Shown in pieces: positions 30,625 through 41,505 of a stretch of DNA of 64,000 nucleotides. Position numbers and translations under genes: made by a program. Every line of letters starts with the position of its first letter. The first letter of the stretch is position 1. The stretch is from positions 111,158,359 to 111,222,358 of the forward strand of contig CM037879.1 in assembly GCA_021292165.1 (NCBI GenBank), given 5' to 3'. This DNA is from Shinisaurus crocodilurus. Its lineage: Eukaryota; Chordata; Lepidosauria; Squamata; Shinisauridae. The notes beneath the pieces were generated by a model. It saw nothing but the letters and a program-made list of their open reading frames with translations. It did no database searches and was not told where the DNA came from.

Positions 30625-30665
30625 TCCTCCCCAACTTGGTGCCCTCCAGATGTTTTGGACTAAAA
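30625..30665. repeat. Fragment of palindromic hAT-type MITE
   Basis: CCCCAACTTGGTGCCCTCCA and GATGTTTTGGACTA match the left half of the family at 18624 and 55640. Truncated where the Tc1 remnant begins. Confidence 0.7.
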
Positions 30666-30669
30666 GAAG

Positions 30670-30849
30670 AGTTCATTTTTGTTTTCTTAACTTTTGTGCC
30701 ACAATAAAAATAATTTGCACCTTCACAGTGTTGAGTATTTTGTGTACATCAAGTGGTAACAATGCCAGTTAAATCCATTTCAATTCCAGGTTGTAACACA
30801 ACAAAATGTGGAAAAGTCAAAGGGGGGTGGATACTTCTGCAAGGCACTG
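30670..30849. mobile_element. Tc1/mariner terminal fragment
   Basis: Contains CCACAATAAAAATAATTTGC, TTCCAGGTTGTAACACAACA, AAATGTGGAAAAGTC and an end GGATACTTCTGCAAGGCACTG. These are the typical 3' ends of Tc1-like transposons of fish and other vertebrates. No transposase remains. Confidence 0.8.
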
Positions 30850-31117
30850 AAGATGGGGCAGGCGTGCACAGCATGAGGTGCTGTTGCCGCTCTCAGAATG
30901 GAGCTACTTTGGCGTGAAGGAGCCTGGTCATGCTGCTGCCTGCTACTACCTCTTTGCCTTACAAGGAAGAGCCCCCACGGGGCACAGGTTAAATTTGAGG
31001 GCACCCCCCCATCCCATGTTTAATTTCTTGATCTTCTGTACCGAGCCTTTCCCATATGGCTGGATACTGAAAGCAGAGATAGACAGGGCAGGTGCAGCAC
31101 AGCAGCTGCTGTTAAAT

Positions 31118-31328
31118 GTATAGTGGTGAGAGTGTTGGACTGGGACTCAGGAGTCTGCCATGAAACTCACTGGATGACTTTGGGCCAGTCACTGACTCTC
31201 AGCCTAACCTACCTCACAGGGTTGTTGTGAGGATAAAATGGAGAGGAAGAGGATTATGTAAGCCGCCTTGGGTTCCTTGGAGGAAAAAAGGTGGGGTATA
31301 AATATAATAAATAAATAAATAAATAAAT
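31118..31328 (+). repeat. tRNA-headed SINE, second family
   Basis: Head GTATAGTGGTGAGAGTGTTG with a degraded B box. The body reads TTTGGGCCAGTCACTGACTC and CCTACCTCACAGGGTTGTTG, with tail GTAAGCCGCCTTGGG...GGTGGGGTATAAATA and (AATA)n. Clearly different from the SINE at 29829. Confidence 0.8.
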
Positions 31329-31829
31329 GTTTTTAGAATGATGTCATGACTGGAATCTGGTGGGGGGCAGTTGCACCCCATTGCCCCTATGAGCAGATGT
31401 CCATGCCACAAGCAGGGCATGAGTGTAGTAACACCTTCCAACTCCTGTTCCCTAGCAAGTGGTATTGAGAGGTATAGTACCTCTGATACTGGAGGCAATA
31501 TATAGATATCATGACTTCTTACCAGTGTAGCCCTTCATGTCTCCATAAGGGAGTTCCAGAGTGGCATTGACTATAATGCAAAGGGTTGCTGTTGGAGGTG
31601 AAAACCCCAGGGTCTTCATGGAAGTGTTGTAGGCGTATGTACAAGGATACTTGGATCCCAACTGTTTACTATTAGGTCCCCTTTGACAATTAACTATTCT
31701 AATGGCAGGAAGCCTCTTTCTTAAACTATTCCCCCCTTCCTAAGCTTACCTCTAAAAGTTAAAAAATTACCCTGACAAAAGTACAATTCTAGAAAATATG
31801 TGTACCAAGGATGCTGCATCCTCTGCAGG
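31329..31829. other. Intronic sequence without recognised feature
   Basis: No gene or clear repeat. The L2 5' truncation point lies near 31830. Confidence 0.45.
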
Positions 31830-33258
31830 GGTGAAGGACCTAATAGGATGGTCCGCCCCAGGCGTCTTATGGATCTGGATGGATTCCTGAACACGCTTGG
31901 GGAACTGGAGCACACAAACGGTAGCTCGGTCGAGACCCTGGTGAATGACTGGAATGCTGCAATCACCAGGGCATTAGACCTAGTGGCCCCGAAGCACCCT
32001 CTTCACCTGAACAGAGCTCGCACAGCACCTTGGTTTACTCCATTGCTGCGAGCTCTGAAGCAGGAGGTGAGAAGGCTAGAGCGCCGATGGCATAAATCCC
32101 ACTCTGAAGACGATCGGACACAGGTCAGAACTGCATCTTCAGCCTACCAGGTGGCAGTGAGGGCAGCAAAGAAGAATTTCTATGCTGCCTCCATCGCGTC
32201 TGCGGAGTGCTGTCCCAGGAGGCTGTTCCAAGTGGTCCGGAGCCTGGTCGGTCCAGTTGCTCTGGATCCATTGGAACAGTCTAAAGCCTCCTGTGAGGCT
32301 TTAGCAAAGCACTTTGCAGATAAAATTGATTGGATTAGGAGTGGGATTCCGTGCGTCGTGGACACAGTGGGTGAACAGGAGGAGGCCAGTGGCAGTCCAG
32401 TTTTGTGGAATCAGTTCCAGCTTCTTCCTTCTGGTGAAGTGGACAAGGTGCTTTCTTCTGTTAAGCTGACCACCTGCTTGCTTGATCCTTGCCCGTCCTG
32501 GCTTGTTATGAGCTACAGGGAAAAACTGGGTGGGGAGATCAGGGCGGTAGTGAATGCCTCCCTCGAGGAGAGTGTGATGCCATCAGCCCTTAAGGAGGCA
32601 GTAATAAGACCGCTTCTAAAGAAGCCCTCCTTAGATCCCCAAGATTTGAACAACTTCTGCCCAGTCTCCAATTTGCCATTTCTGGGCAAGCTGATTGAGC
32701 AAGTGGTGGGGGCTCAGTTGAAGGCACATTTGGATGAAGCCGATTATTTAGATCCATGCCAGTCAGGCTTCAGGCCTGGACATGGGACGGAAATGGCCTT
32801 GGTCGCCTTGGTGGATGATATGAGGAGGGCTTTGGATAGGGGCGAATGCTCTTTTCTAGTCCTCCTCGATCTCTCAGCGGCTTTTGATACCGTTGACCAC
32901 GGTATCCTCCTGGACCGCCTGGAGGGGTTGGGCATGGGAGGCACTGTATTGCAGTGGTTCCGGTCCTTCTTCTCTGGAAGGTACCAGAGGGTAGTTCTTG
33001 GGGAGGAGGCTTCGGACCCTTGGCCGCTCACTTGTGGGGTGCCGCAGGGTTCCATCCTCTTCCCGATGTTATTTAACATCTAGCTAAAGCCACTGGGAGC
33101 TATCATCAGGAGGTTTGGGGTGCGGTGTCATCAATATGTGGATGACACGCAGCTCTACCTCTCCTTCAAGTCCTCACCAAGGTTGGCTGTTGAAACCCTG
33201 TCCAAGTGCCTGGAGGCAGTGGGTGGCTGGATGGGAAGGAACATGCTGAAACTGAACT
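31830..33258 (+). pseudogene. L2 ORF2 linker and reverse transcriptase, first part
   Basis: Frame open to a TAG at 33081-33083. Contains a linker (LVAPKHPLHLNRARTAPWF), then RT blocks: SGFRPGHGTEMALVALVDDM, FLVLLDLSAAFDTVDHGILL (first catalytic Asp) and LTCGVPQGSILFPMLFNI. The stop falls where Tyr is expected after FNI. Beyond it the frame continues with HQYVDDTQLYLS, the catalytic YVDD at about 33130-33145, until the CR1 insertion. Only one nonsense change separates this stretch from an open frame. Confidence 0.9.
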
Positions 33259-35384
33259 GATTAGTAAGATCCCATGGCATGTGACTCTCACGAGAAAGGG
33301 AGCCCAGGAGGGGTGGGAGTTTTTAAAAAAGGAAATTTTAAAGGCACAATTGCAAACAATTCCCACAAGGAAAAAAGGCAGAGGGCAACAGAAGAAGCCA
33401 ATGTGGCTTCACAATAAACTCAAAGATGACCTGAAAACAAAAAAGGACACGTATAGGAAGTGGAAGGAAGGACAGGCTACAAGGGAAGAGTACAGGCAGG
33501 TAGCACAGAACTGCAGGAATAGTGTCAGGAAGGCTAAAGCTGAGAATGAGCTAAGGTTAGCGAGGAATGCTAAAAGCAACAAAAAAGCTTTCTTCAGATA
33601 CATGCACAGTAAAAGACAGAAGAAAGAACTGGTGGTTCAACTACGCAATGAGGATGGCAAATTGATAACAGAAGACAAAGAAAAGGCAGAAGTGTTCAAT
33701 TCCTACTTCGGCTCGGTCTTCTCCCAAAAGAGGGTCTATGACCCCCCTGGCAAACCTGAAGTGCAGACTGAAGGGGCAGAATTGCAGCTTGAGATTGATA
33801 GGCAAATGGTCAAGGAGCACCTGATTACTCTGAACGAGTTTAAATCTCCAGGGCCTGATGAGCTGCATCCTAGAGTAATAAAGGAACTGGCAGAAGAACT
33901 CTCAGAACCACTGTCTATTATCTTTGAGAAATCATGGAGGACAGGTGAAGTGCCAGACGACTGGAGGAGGGCAAATGTTGTTCCCATCTTCAAAAAGGGC
34001 AAGAAGGAGGAACCTGGGAACTATAGGCCAGTCAGTCTGACATCAATCCCCGGGAAGATTTTTGAGCAGATTATAAAGAAGTCAGTCTGCAAGCACCTTG
34101 AAAACAATGCAGTGATTACTAGAAGCCAGCATGGATTTGTCAAGAACAAATCCTGTCAGACTAATCAGATCTCATTTTTTGATCGGGTAACCTCCCTTGT
34201 GGACTGTGGGAATGCTGTGGACATTATATACCTGGACTTCAGCAAAGCTTTCGACAAAGTGCCTCATGATATCCTGATTAGTAAGCTAGCTAAGAGTGGG
34301 CTAGATGGAACAACTATCAGGTGGATCCACAATTGGCTAAAGAATCGGACTCAAAGAGTGCTTATCAATGGTTCCTTCTCAAACTGGGGAGAGGTAACGA
34401 GCGGGGTACCACAGGGCTCGGTCCTGGGCCCGGTGCTCTTCAACATTTTTATTAATGACTTGGATGAGGAGGTACAGGGAATGCTTATCAAATTTGCAGA
34501 TGACACAAAGTTGGGTGGAACAGCTAATACTCTGGAAGACAGAAACAAAATCCAAAGTGACCTCGATAGGCTGGAGCGCTGGGCCGAAAACAACAGAATG
34601 AAATTTAATAGGGATAAATGCCAAGTGCTGCACCTAGGGAGAGGAAACCACATGCAGAGTTACAGAATGGGGGACACTTGGCTCAACAATACTACAAGTG
34701 AGAAGGATCTTGGAATTGTGGTAGATCACAAACTGAATATGAGCCAGCAATGCGATGTGGCTGCAAAGAAGGCAAATGCAATTTTGGGCTGTATTAATAG
34801 AAGTATAGCTTCCAAATCGCGGGAAGTGATAATTCCCTTTACTCGGCACTGGTTAGGCCTCATCTTGAGTACTGCGTCCAGTTCTGGGCACCTCACTTTA
34901 AGAAGGACATAGACAAACTGGAGAGGGTTCAGAGGAGGGCAACAAGGATGATAAAGGGACTGGAAACAAGGCCCTATGAGGAGAGACTGAAAGAACTGGG
35001 CATGTTTAGCCTTCAGAAGAGGAGACTGAGGGGAGATATGATCGCACTCTTCCAGTATTTGAAGGGATGTCACACAGAGGAGGGCAAAGATCTCTTCTCG
35101 GTCATCCCAGTTTGCAGGACACGGAATAATGGGCTCAAGTTACAGCAACCTAGATTCCACCTAAACATCAGGAAAAATTTCCTGACTGTCAGAGCAATAA
35201 GACAATGGAATCAACTACCTAGGGAGGTTGTGGGCTCTCCCACTCTGGAGGCATTCAAGGTGCAGCTGGACAGACATCTGTCAGAGATGCTTTGACCTAG
35301 ATTCCTGCATTGAGCAGGGGGTTGGACTCGATGGCCTTGTAGGCCCCTTCCAACTCTACTTTTCTATGATTCTATGATTCTATG
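33259..35384 (+). mobile_element. CR1-type LINE, 5'-truncated copy inside L2
   Basis: Starts within the linker before RT and ends TCTATGATTCTATGATTCTA, the CR1 octamer tail. It aligns nearly base for base with 14410-16541 but lacks the 11-bp duplication. It lies between TGAAC duplications in the L2. Same strand as its host. Confidence 0.93.
33280..35295 (+). pseudogene. CR1 ORF2 reverse transcriptase and C terminus, one frameshift
   Basis: The frame is open to 34912 with all RT blocks: IYLDFSKAFDKVPHD, GVPQGSVLGPVLFNIFINDL and FADD near 34495-34507. Loss of one C in a C run near 34836 (TTCCC here, TTCCCC at 15985) shifts the frame. The C-terminal part then continues in frame 34948-35295 to its stop. 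Its RT block has the usual FDKVPHD where the first copy reads FNKVPHD. Confidence 0.9.
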
Positions 35385-36115
35385 AACCCCGACAAGACCG
35401 AGGTACTTCTGGTGGGAGACAAGGGAAGGTTAGGGGATGTTGACCTGGTGCTGAATGGGGTGCATCTACCCCTGAAGGACCAGGTCTGCAGCTTGGGAGT
35501 CATTCTAGACTCCCAGCTGTCCATGGAGGCTCAGGTGTCAGCTGTGAGCCGGGCGGCGCTGTATCAGCTCCATCTGATACGGCAGTTGCGCCCCTACCTT
35601 CCTAATCATCTGCTCCTATCAGTGGTTCATGCCTTGGTCTCCTCTTGCCTAGACTACTGTAATGCGCTCTACGTGGGGTTACCCTGGAAGACGGTTCGGA
35701 AGTTGCAGCTGGTACAGAATGCAGCAGCTCGCCTGGTTAAAGGCTGCCGCCGGTGTGATCACATCACTCCAGTGCTCAAAGAGTTGCACTGGCTACCAGT
35801 TGTTTGCCAAGCCGAATTCAAGGTCTTGGCGTTGACCTTTAAAACCCTGTACGGCTCCGGTCCAGTATATCTCAAGGAGCGCCTCCGGCAACATCAAGTA
35901 GGCTGCTCAACAAGATCTGCCACAGATGGCCTTCTCCCTGTCCCATCAGCCAGAGAAACCAGGCTGGTGGGGACTAGGAGGAGGGCCTTTTCTGTGGCAG
36001 CCCCCAATTTATGGAACTCTCTCCCCAGTGACCTCCGCCATGCCCCTTCCTTGATTAGCTTCCGCCGGGCATTAAAGAAGTGGCTTTTCAGGTGGGAATA
36101 TGGGGTGGGTTAGGA
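35380..36115 (+). CDS. L2 ORF2 C-terminal part
   Basis: 243-codon frame resuming the L2 reading at PDKTEVLLVGD and ending at 36113. Typical L2 C-terminal blocks: SSCLDYCNALYVGLPWKTVRK, LVQNAAARLV and RRAFSVAAPNLWNSLPSDLR. No stop inside. Function of this region after RT is not well defined. Confidence 0.85.
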
Positions 36116-36153
36116 TTTTTAAGTTTTGTACTGTTTTTAATTGTGTTTTATAA

Positions 36154-36179
36154 GTGTGTGTGTGTGTGTGTGTGTGTGT
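36154..36179. repeat. (GT)n microsatellite
   Basis: About 13 GT units inside the L2 3' UTR. Confidence 0.95.
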
Positions 36180-36288
36180 TCCCCGCCCCCCCTCGTGTTT
36201 TATTGGACTGTACATCACTCAGTCTCAGAGTGGCCGGATGTCTGGCCAGATGGGCGATTCATAAATATAATAAATAAATAAATAAATA

Positions 36289-37696
36289 TTAGCAATCCAT
36301 TCATCTCTCATCTTGTACAATGGAAGAAGAGGCCCCTGGAAACATTAGAAGCAAAGATCCATCCCCAAAGTATCACATAGTCCATCTTTCCTTAAATCTG
36401 GAGTGGGAACTCCCTTAAGGGATAAAATCAGCCAAACGGAACACATCACTTATGGTCAGCCCAGATTTGCAGGAGGCAAAATCATATGTTTCTGCAGAAA
36501 TACACATCCATGGCATGGCACCTCTAATTTCATTTAGGCTTATTGACAAATATGAATTCTACCACAATATGAGAAATTAAATTATGTTTGTCCCTCAAAA
36601 GATGAAATTTTGACATCTGAGTAATATTTCAAAACCAACTTTAAATATTTCAAACACTGCTCACTGCTACATGAAGTCACTGCCTTCTTGTATATTTGAT
36701 GAGGAAATCATTGTGTATTCACAGCTATTTTTAATTAGCAATCCCTTGCTCTGAAAAGTTCCTGGAGAGCCTGAGAAGAAGATTAAAACCCTAAAACTTC
36801 AACCCCAGAGAGTTGGCAACCCTAAGGGTAAAACTCACATAAGTTAATTTCTATACAAGATGCTATGCTGTACAAGATAAATTGTACCCCTGGAATATGA
36901 CCAAAGTAGTACAGACAGTGCAAGGAGCACACTACCATTCTATGCTTGGACTGGAGCTGTTCATTTTGCTACATGGAAGCCCAGTAATTATTTAAAATCC
37001 TCAAAAATAATATTAAAACAATGCTATAATAAAGCTATGAGTAGATTCATACTTGTATTGGCTTGATTAAAACCACTTTCTTTTCTTAGATGTTGGAACA
37101 ACTTTGTATCACATATACTTGTATTCTCAAATTGCTCTGAGGGTAAACTATCATTAGGGAAACAGAAATCAGAGCTATACAGATAAATTGTACTTATAGT
37201 TGTATTATGGCATCATTTTTATCATCTTCAAATACAGAATAAACGCTGAAGTAAATCAACATCCTAGATACAAGCAGATCATCTGTCAAAATAAGACAAG
37301 TTTTTGAATCCACAAATGGTAACACCCAACAGTAAATGAGTCCTTGTCAGTGGATTTGTATAAATAATTACTTTACTACAATAAGGATGCTCATTTATTT
37401 ACCAGGGAATTGCACACTCTTCTACAAGAGGATATTCATTGCTTTATAACCATCTGTCACTGCAGTTCTACAAACACCAACACCTCCCCCACCCACCCAC
37501 CAAATCTAATTAGCTTTGATTCAGTCACACATTTTAAAATGATGCTACTGAAAATGCTGTCTGATGGCTAGCACTGTGGCAAAAATGGAAGGCAGTTGAC
37601 TGTCCAACCCAAAGAATGGCATTCGTCCATTTTTACTTGCCCCTGGTAAGACTTGTTGGCTAGTGAAATAAAAAAAATATTTCCACTTAAACTTAC
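36289..37696. other. AFG1L intron, no recognised repeat
   Basis: AT-rich unique-looking sequence between the L2 end and the exon at 37697. Nothing to report. Confidence 0.55.
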
Positions 37697-37779
37697 AGGT
37701 AGTATAGCTTCCCCGCTGCAGGTAGTGCTCGTTTTCTGTAGTCTATTCCAGAATCCAGTTGGATGGTGCTGCAATATTT
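37697..37779 (-). CDS. AFG1L: AFG1L coding exon (second found)
   Basis: 83-bp exon. Acceptor TCTGTGTTCAG and donor GTAAGTTT. It begins on a codon boundary, encodes KYCSTIQLDSGIDYRKRALP and AAGKLYYL, and leaves two bases of the last Leu codon. The peptide follows directly on the exon at 54115 in AFG1L; the SGIDYR segment is a family hallmark. No lesion. The flanking introns are 16.3 kb upstream and 12.9 kb downstream. Confidence 0.95.
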
Positions 37780-37825
37780 CTGAACACAGAAACAAAAGAA
37801 CGGTGACATTATTTCTCTTAAGCAG

Positions 37826-37905
37826 ATCATAGAATCATAGAAAAGTAGAGTTGGAAGGGGCCTACAAGGCCATCGAGTCCAACCCCCTGCTCAATGCAGA
37901 TATTC
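37826..37905 (-). repeat. CR1 3' end fragment, minus strand
   Basis: ATCATAGAATCATAGAAAAG then GTTGGAAGGGGCCTACAAGG and CCAACCCCCTGCTCAATGCA: the complement of the CR1 tail, about 80 bp, very short 5' truncation. It lies only 46 bases from an AFG1L exon, in the region of the acceptor and branch point. Confidence 0.92.
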
Positions 37906-39189
37906 AATCTGTTAAAATAACTTTTAAATGTCTGGGGAAATTCTTTGGTGCTGTCTCTATGCTATGAGATGTTGCAGGTAAGTACAAAACATTTTACTCA
38001 TCCATCTGCTCATCATGCATCATCATAAAGCAAACTGAATGGCAGGTCTGACAAGTTATTTGCTTCGAAGGATCATGCTCTGGGACGACAGGCTAACTGC
38101 AAGGCTGCTCCACAGTTATAACAAAACTTCACAGAGAATTCTCCTTTAGTCATTAGGAGGCATTAATACAAATGCAACAAAACATAGATTGCTCATATCA
38201 CTCAGTAAGCAAGACAAGGTAGCAGAGCTCTGCAAGTTCAACAACATAAGGTGGACATTTATCCAAATCCAACAAAAGGCCATCCAAGTTTCAAATGACC
38301 TTAATGTTGTTTGGTCATTCAGGTCCACAAAGGACTCTATGTCTGCACTGATTACAATAGTTTGAGTGCAAAAGACAGTCCAATCCTACTATTCACTTGA
38401 GTTCAGTAGGATTTTTGCTTGCAAACATGATTGTACAACCAAAGAATATTGTAGTCAGTAGGTATGGATTTCTATGGTTAATCTGGAATCTGAAAATACA
38501 GACTCTAATTTATTTTTAATTATGTAATTTGGATAAATGTGCAAAATTCACTTTTATGCTCTTGTTTTATTGCACATTTTGGAAAGAGTTCTGGAGAATT
38601 TCTTGTTAAAATTCTTATTACTATAAATTTTAGTATTATTATATGATTATTATTAACAATGATAAAATGGTCAGATAATAGATAGCAATGTATGGGAAAG
38701 TGTGAAGAGAAGAGTTGCCTGTAAGGCCAGGCAGGTCAGGGTTATGTAAAGGACATGGAACAGTACAGCACAGAAGGCCCTTATCTGCCTCTGAACACCA
38801 GAAGCTGTACAACTTTCTCTGCTTGCTACAGCTATGCTCACAGGAATGGTGTTACTGGTTAGGTACTTTTGTGGGGATATCCCAGAGTTCATCTTAGCTC
38901 TAACAGGAACACATTCTTGAACAGACTGCAGAGGTATCCTAGCAAACAAGAAAGCATTAAATTTTGTTTGGTTTGCATTTTGATAAGAACTTACTCGATT
39001 TGCAATTCCCAAATCAATGTGTAAACTGGATTGCAACTACGGTATCTTTTTGGTATTCCTACACCTCAGAATTTTGTGATGCAGTTCTCCAGACAAAAAA
39101 TGCACACAAAATGTGTATATTAGGGGAAGTGTGACCAAAAATGCATATTTGCAGGAAAACATACAAAACAGTATTTCCTTAAGCTACAC
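37906..39189. other. AFG1L intron, no clear feature
   Basis: A MITE-like remnant may lie at 38370-38430 (CCAATCCTACTATTCACTTG). Otherwise unassigned. Confidence 0.45.
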
Positions 39190-39258
39190 TGGCTGGGGCA
39201 TGCTGGGAGTTGTAGGCCAAAAACATCTGGGGACCCAAGGTTGGAGAACACTGTTCTA
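39190..39258. repeat. Half of palindromic hAT-type MITE
   Basis: GCTGGGAGTTGTAGGCCAAAAACATC and GGTTGGAGAACACTG match the right half of the family at 58159-58294. The left half is missing. Confidence 0.65.
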
Positions 39259-39809
39259 GATCCATTTCAATTGGGGTTTAGGCCTGGTTTTGGCATGGAA
39301 ACTGCCTTGGTCACCCTGTGGAATGATCTTTGCTGGGAGAAAGAACGGGAGAGTACAACCCTGTTGATTCTCCAGGACCTCTCAGTGGCTTTCAATACAA
39401 TTGACCATGGTATCCTTCTAGAGAGGTTGTCTGAGTTCGGAGAGGGTGGTATAGCTTTGCAGCCATTTCACTCATACTTGGATGGCTGTTTCCAGAAGGT
39501 GGTACTGAGGGACATCTACTCAACAGGGATGTTGAAGAGTCCTTGGTCTCGAGTCACGAGTCGAGTCACGAGTCTTTGGACCCGAGTCTCGAGTCCGAGT
39601 CCGAGTCCTTGGTCCAAAATGGTGATTCACAAGTCACAAGTCACAAGTCACTCCCAAAGCTGACTCCACGAGTCCCTATTAAAATCAATGGGGGGGTTTC
39701 CCAACAAAATAAGGCTACTTCAGATGTGTGGTTTAAATAAATTCTAGGCACAAGTGTGCCTTTTTATTTCAAAACTCTGCAACTGATTTTGGCAAGAACA
39801 GACCAGGCA

Positions 39810-39990
39810 GAAAAACCCAAAATAACCAGGCAGGCAGAGGAGGCAGGGAACCCCAAAGCAGGCAGGCAGAGGAGGCAGGGAACCCCAAAGCAGGCAGGCA
39901 GAGGCCTTTGTCTTGGACAATTCAACTGTTGAACTGGTCAAGAAGAGACCAGGCAGGCAGAGGAGGCTGGGAACCCCAGATAGGCAGGCA
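39810..39990 (+). repeat. Internal tandem and dispersed repeats of the hAT element
   Basis: Two adjacent near-identical units of about 33 bp built on AGGCAGAGGAGGCAGGGAAC and CCCAAAGCAGGC, with further related copies at 39950. The shorter relative has one unit fewer (44205-44260). Confidence 0.75.
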
Positions 39991-40066
39991 GAGGCAGCCA
40001 AACCCAAAATGTCTGAAAGGTTGCATTTTAGAAAAATGATTTTAAAAAATAAACTTGCTGTACTTC

Positions 40067-40351
40067 CTAAAACTTATCCATGTTGCATTTGAGGAACATG
40101 ATTTTTTCTAAATGTTTGGCCCCCATTCTGGAACGGTGAGATCTCATCACAATTCCACCCTCACTGAACACCCGCTCCACTGGTGATGAACTTGCTGGAA
40201 CCAGAAACACACTCAGAGCAGCCACACAGAGTAATCTCAGGTCCTTCTTCTGCCTCTCCCAAGTACGCAACACATCAATCAAAATAAATCTTGACACACT
40301 GTTGGGGCTGCACTCCTGGTAGCCGTCCATAGTGGGCGAGCAGCGGCACAC
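40067..40351 (-). pseudogene. hAT transposase C-terminal dimerisation remnant
   Basis: 94-codon open frame. It contains LRLLCVAALSVFLVPASSSP, then VERVFSEGG and a following RSRM, matching the hAT C-terminal (dimerisation) region where P-x-S-S-x-x-x-E-R-x-F-S-x-x-G is the hallmark. The N-terminal zinc finger and the catalytic core are absent, so no activity is possible. It identifies the superfamily and gives the element's coding strand as minus. Confidence 0.88.
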
Positions 40352-40689
40352 CTCGCTTCCATGCGCTCTTCACTGGCAATCACGCTCCTCTCCACTCCTT
40401 CTGGCACAGCCCAGGGATGTTGACGAGTCCTTGGTCTCGAGTCCCGAGTCGAGTCTCGAGTCCCATTAAAAATATTGGGACTTGAGTCCGAGTCGAGTCA
40501 GAGGGGGGACTCAGTCCGACTCACGAGTCGAGTCCTCGAGTCCGAGTCCCCATCCCTGCTACTCAACCCCATGGCATTTATAATTTGGAGTCCCACAAAG
40601 TTCCATCTTGTCCCCCATGCTATTTAATATCTACATGAAACTGCTGAGTGAAGTCATTTGGAGATTTAAGGGGCAATTCCTATGCATGT

Positions 40690-40970
40690 TTAGGTAGGAC
40701 TTTTTTCTGTCTAAACATGCATCAGATTGCACCCTTAGAGTGCAATGTCATCAGTTTTTCAGTTTCTGTTGTTTTTAAATCTGTTATTGTATTTTTAAAT
40801 CTTTTCATTGCTGCTGGTTTTTACTTTGGTATCATACTGTAGTTTTAAACTTTTAAAAGTTTTATATAATGTTTTATCATTCTGTATTTTATGGTTTTAA
40901 TTGTTCTGAACCACCCAGAGAGCTTTGGCTATTTGGTGGTATAGAAATGTAGTAAATAAATAAATGAAAC
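40690..40970 (+). repeat. L2-type 3' tail nested in older L2
   Basis: Ends ACCACCCAGAGAGCTTTGGC...GGTGGTATAGAAATG and (AAAT)n, the same tail type as 46660-46735 and the minus-strand 20003 copy. Confidence 0.7.
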
Positions 40971-41186
40971 ACAGCGCTTTTACTCACTCTCTTTTTCATC
41001 AGATCCAGGTGAGGGAATAGAAGTGCTTAATCAATGCCTGGCTGTGGTAATGGACAGGATGAGGGCCAATAAACTGAAGCTCAATCTGGACAAGACAGAG
41101 GTACTGTTGGATGGTTCATTTGTCTGGGTAAGTGGGATTCAAGGACTTCAACCTGTTCAGGAAGGGGTTGCACTTCCTCTGAAGCA

Positions 41187-41505
41187 GGGGTGCAAAAAGT
41201 GTGGCCTTTGGGTGCATGCGGTCTGCCAAGCCTTTTCTGGCAGCCTGCCAGAACCCCTCACATCTGCTCCTGCCGAAAAAATGGCAGCGGCAGTGCCTGA
41301 GGTTTCCCTTGCTGGTGCTAGTGCTAGCGAGGGATACCTTTCCCTTATCTCTAATCTCTTCTGAGAGATCAGAGATAAGGGGCTTACTTGCTAGCGCCAG
41401 CAAGAGAAACCCGTGCGTGCATGTGCACTTGCGCGTCGCTGGGTGCACTTGTGTATGTGCACAAGTACATGTGTGGCTCTCAGGGTCAGTAAGGTTGTAC
41501 ACTCC
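41187..41505. mobile_element. hAT-like MITE inside L2
   Basis: Left end CAGGGGTGCAAAAAGTGTGG and right end TTGTACACTCCTG form imperfect inverted ends. L2 reading resumes right after it. Inside, GCTAGCGCCAGCAAG and GCTAGTGCTAGCGAG blocks form an imperfect palindrome around AGAGATCAGAGATAAGGG. Target duplication too degenerate to call. Confidence 0.55.

Larger units (their letters stand above)
31830..36288 (+). mobile_element. L2-type LINE, interrupted by CR1
   Basis: Two pieces, 31830-33258 and 35380-36288, read as one L2: endonuclease-RT linker, RT, C-terminal region, 3' UTR with a (GT)n microsatellite, and (AATA)n end. A 2.1-kb CR1 is inserted between AACTGAAC and CCCGACAAGACC in the KLN-PDKTEVLL region. 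TGAAC is duplicated on both sides. 5'-truncated. Confidence 0.92.
39524..40558 (-). mobile_element. hAT transposon with GAGTC subterminal arrays, 1035 bp
   Basis: Exact 8-bp target duplication CTACTCAA (39516-39523 and 40559-40566). Inverted ends CAGGGATG and CATCCCTG. Both ends carry clustered GAGTC/GACTC pentamers (39532-39640 and 40425-40550). The interior has GCAGGCAGAGGAGGC direct repeats and a minus-strand remnant of the transposase C terminus. A second copy of the left-end sequence CAGGGATGTTGACGAGTCC lies at about 40412, so the right arm may itself be a nested or duplicated end. Most of the transposase is missing. Confidence 0.92.

Noticed and set aside
31800..33083. Host gene for the 427-codon frame
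   Set aside because: Carries L2 RT motifs and continues past a stop and a CR1 insertion into the L2 C terminus.
39530..40550. CRISPR-like array or satellite from the repeated GAGTC units
   Set aside because: The units are irregularly spaced, lie at both ends of an element with 8-bp target duplications, and recur in a second hAT copy.
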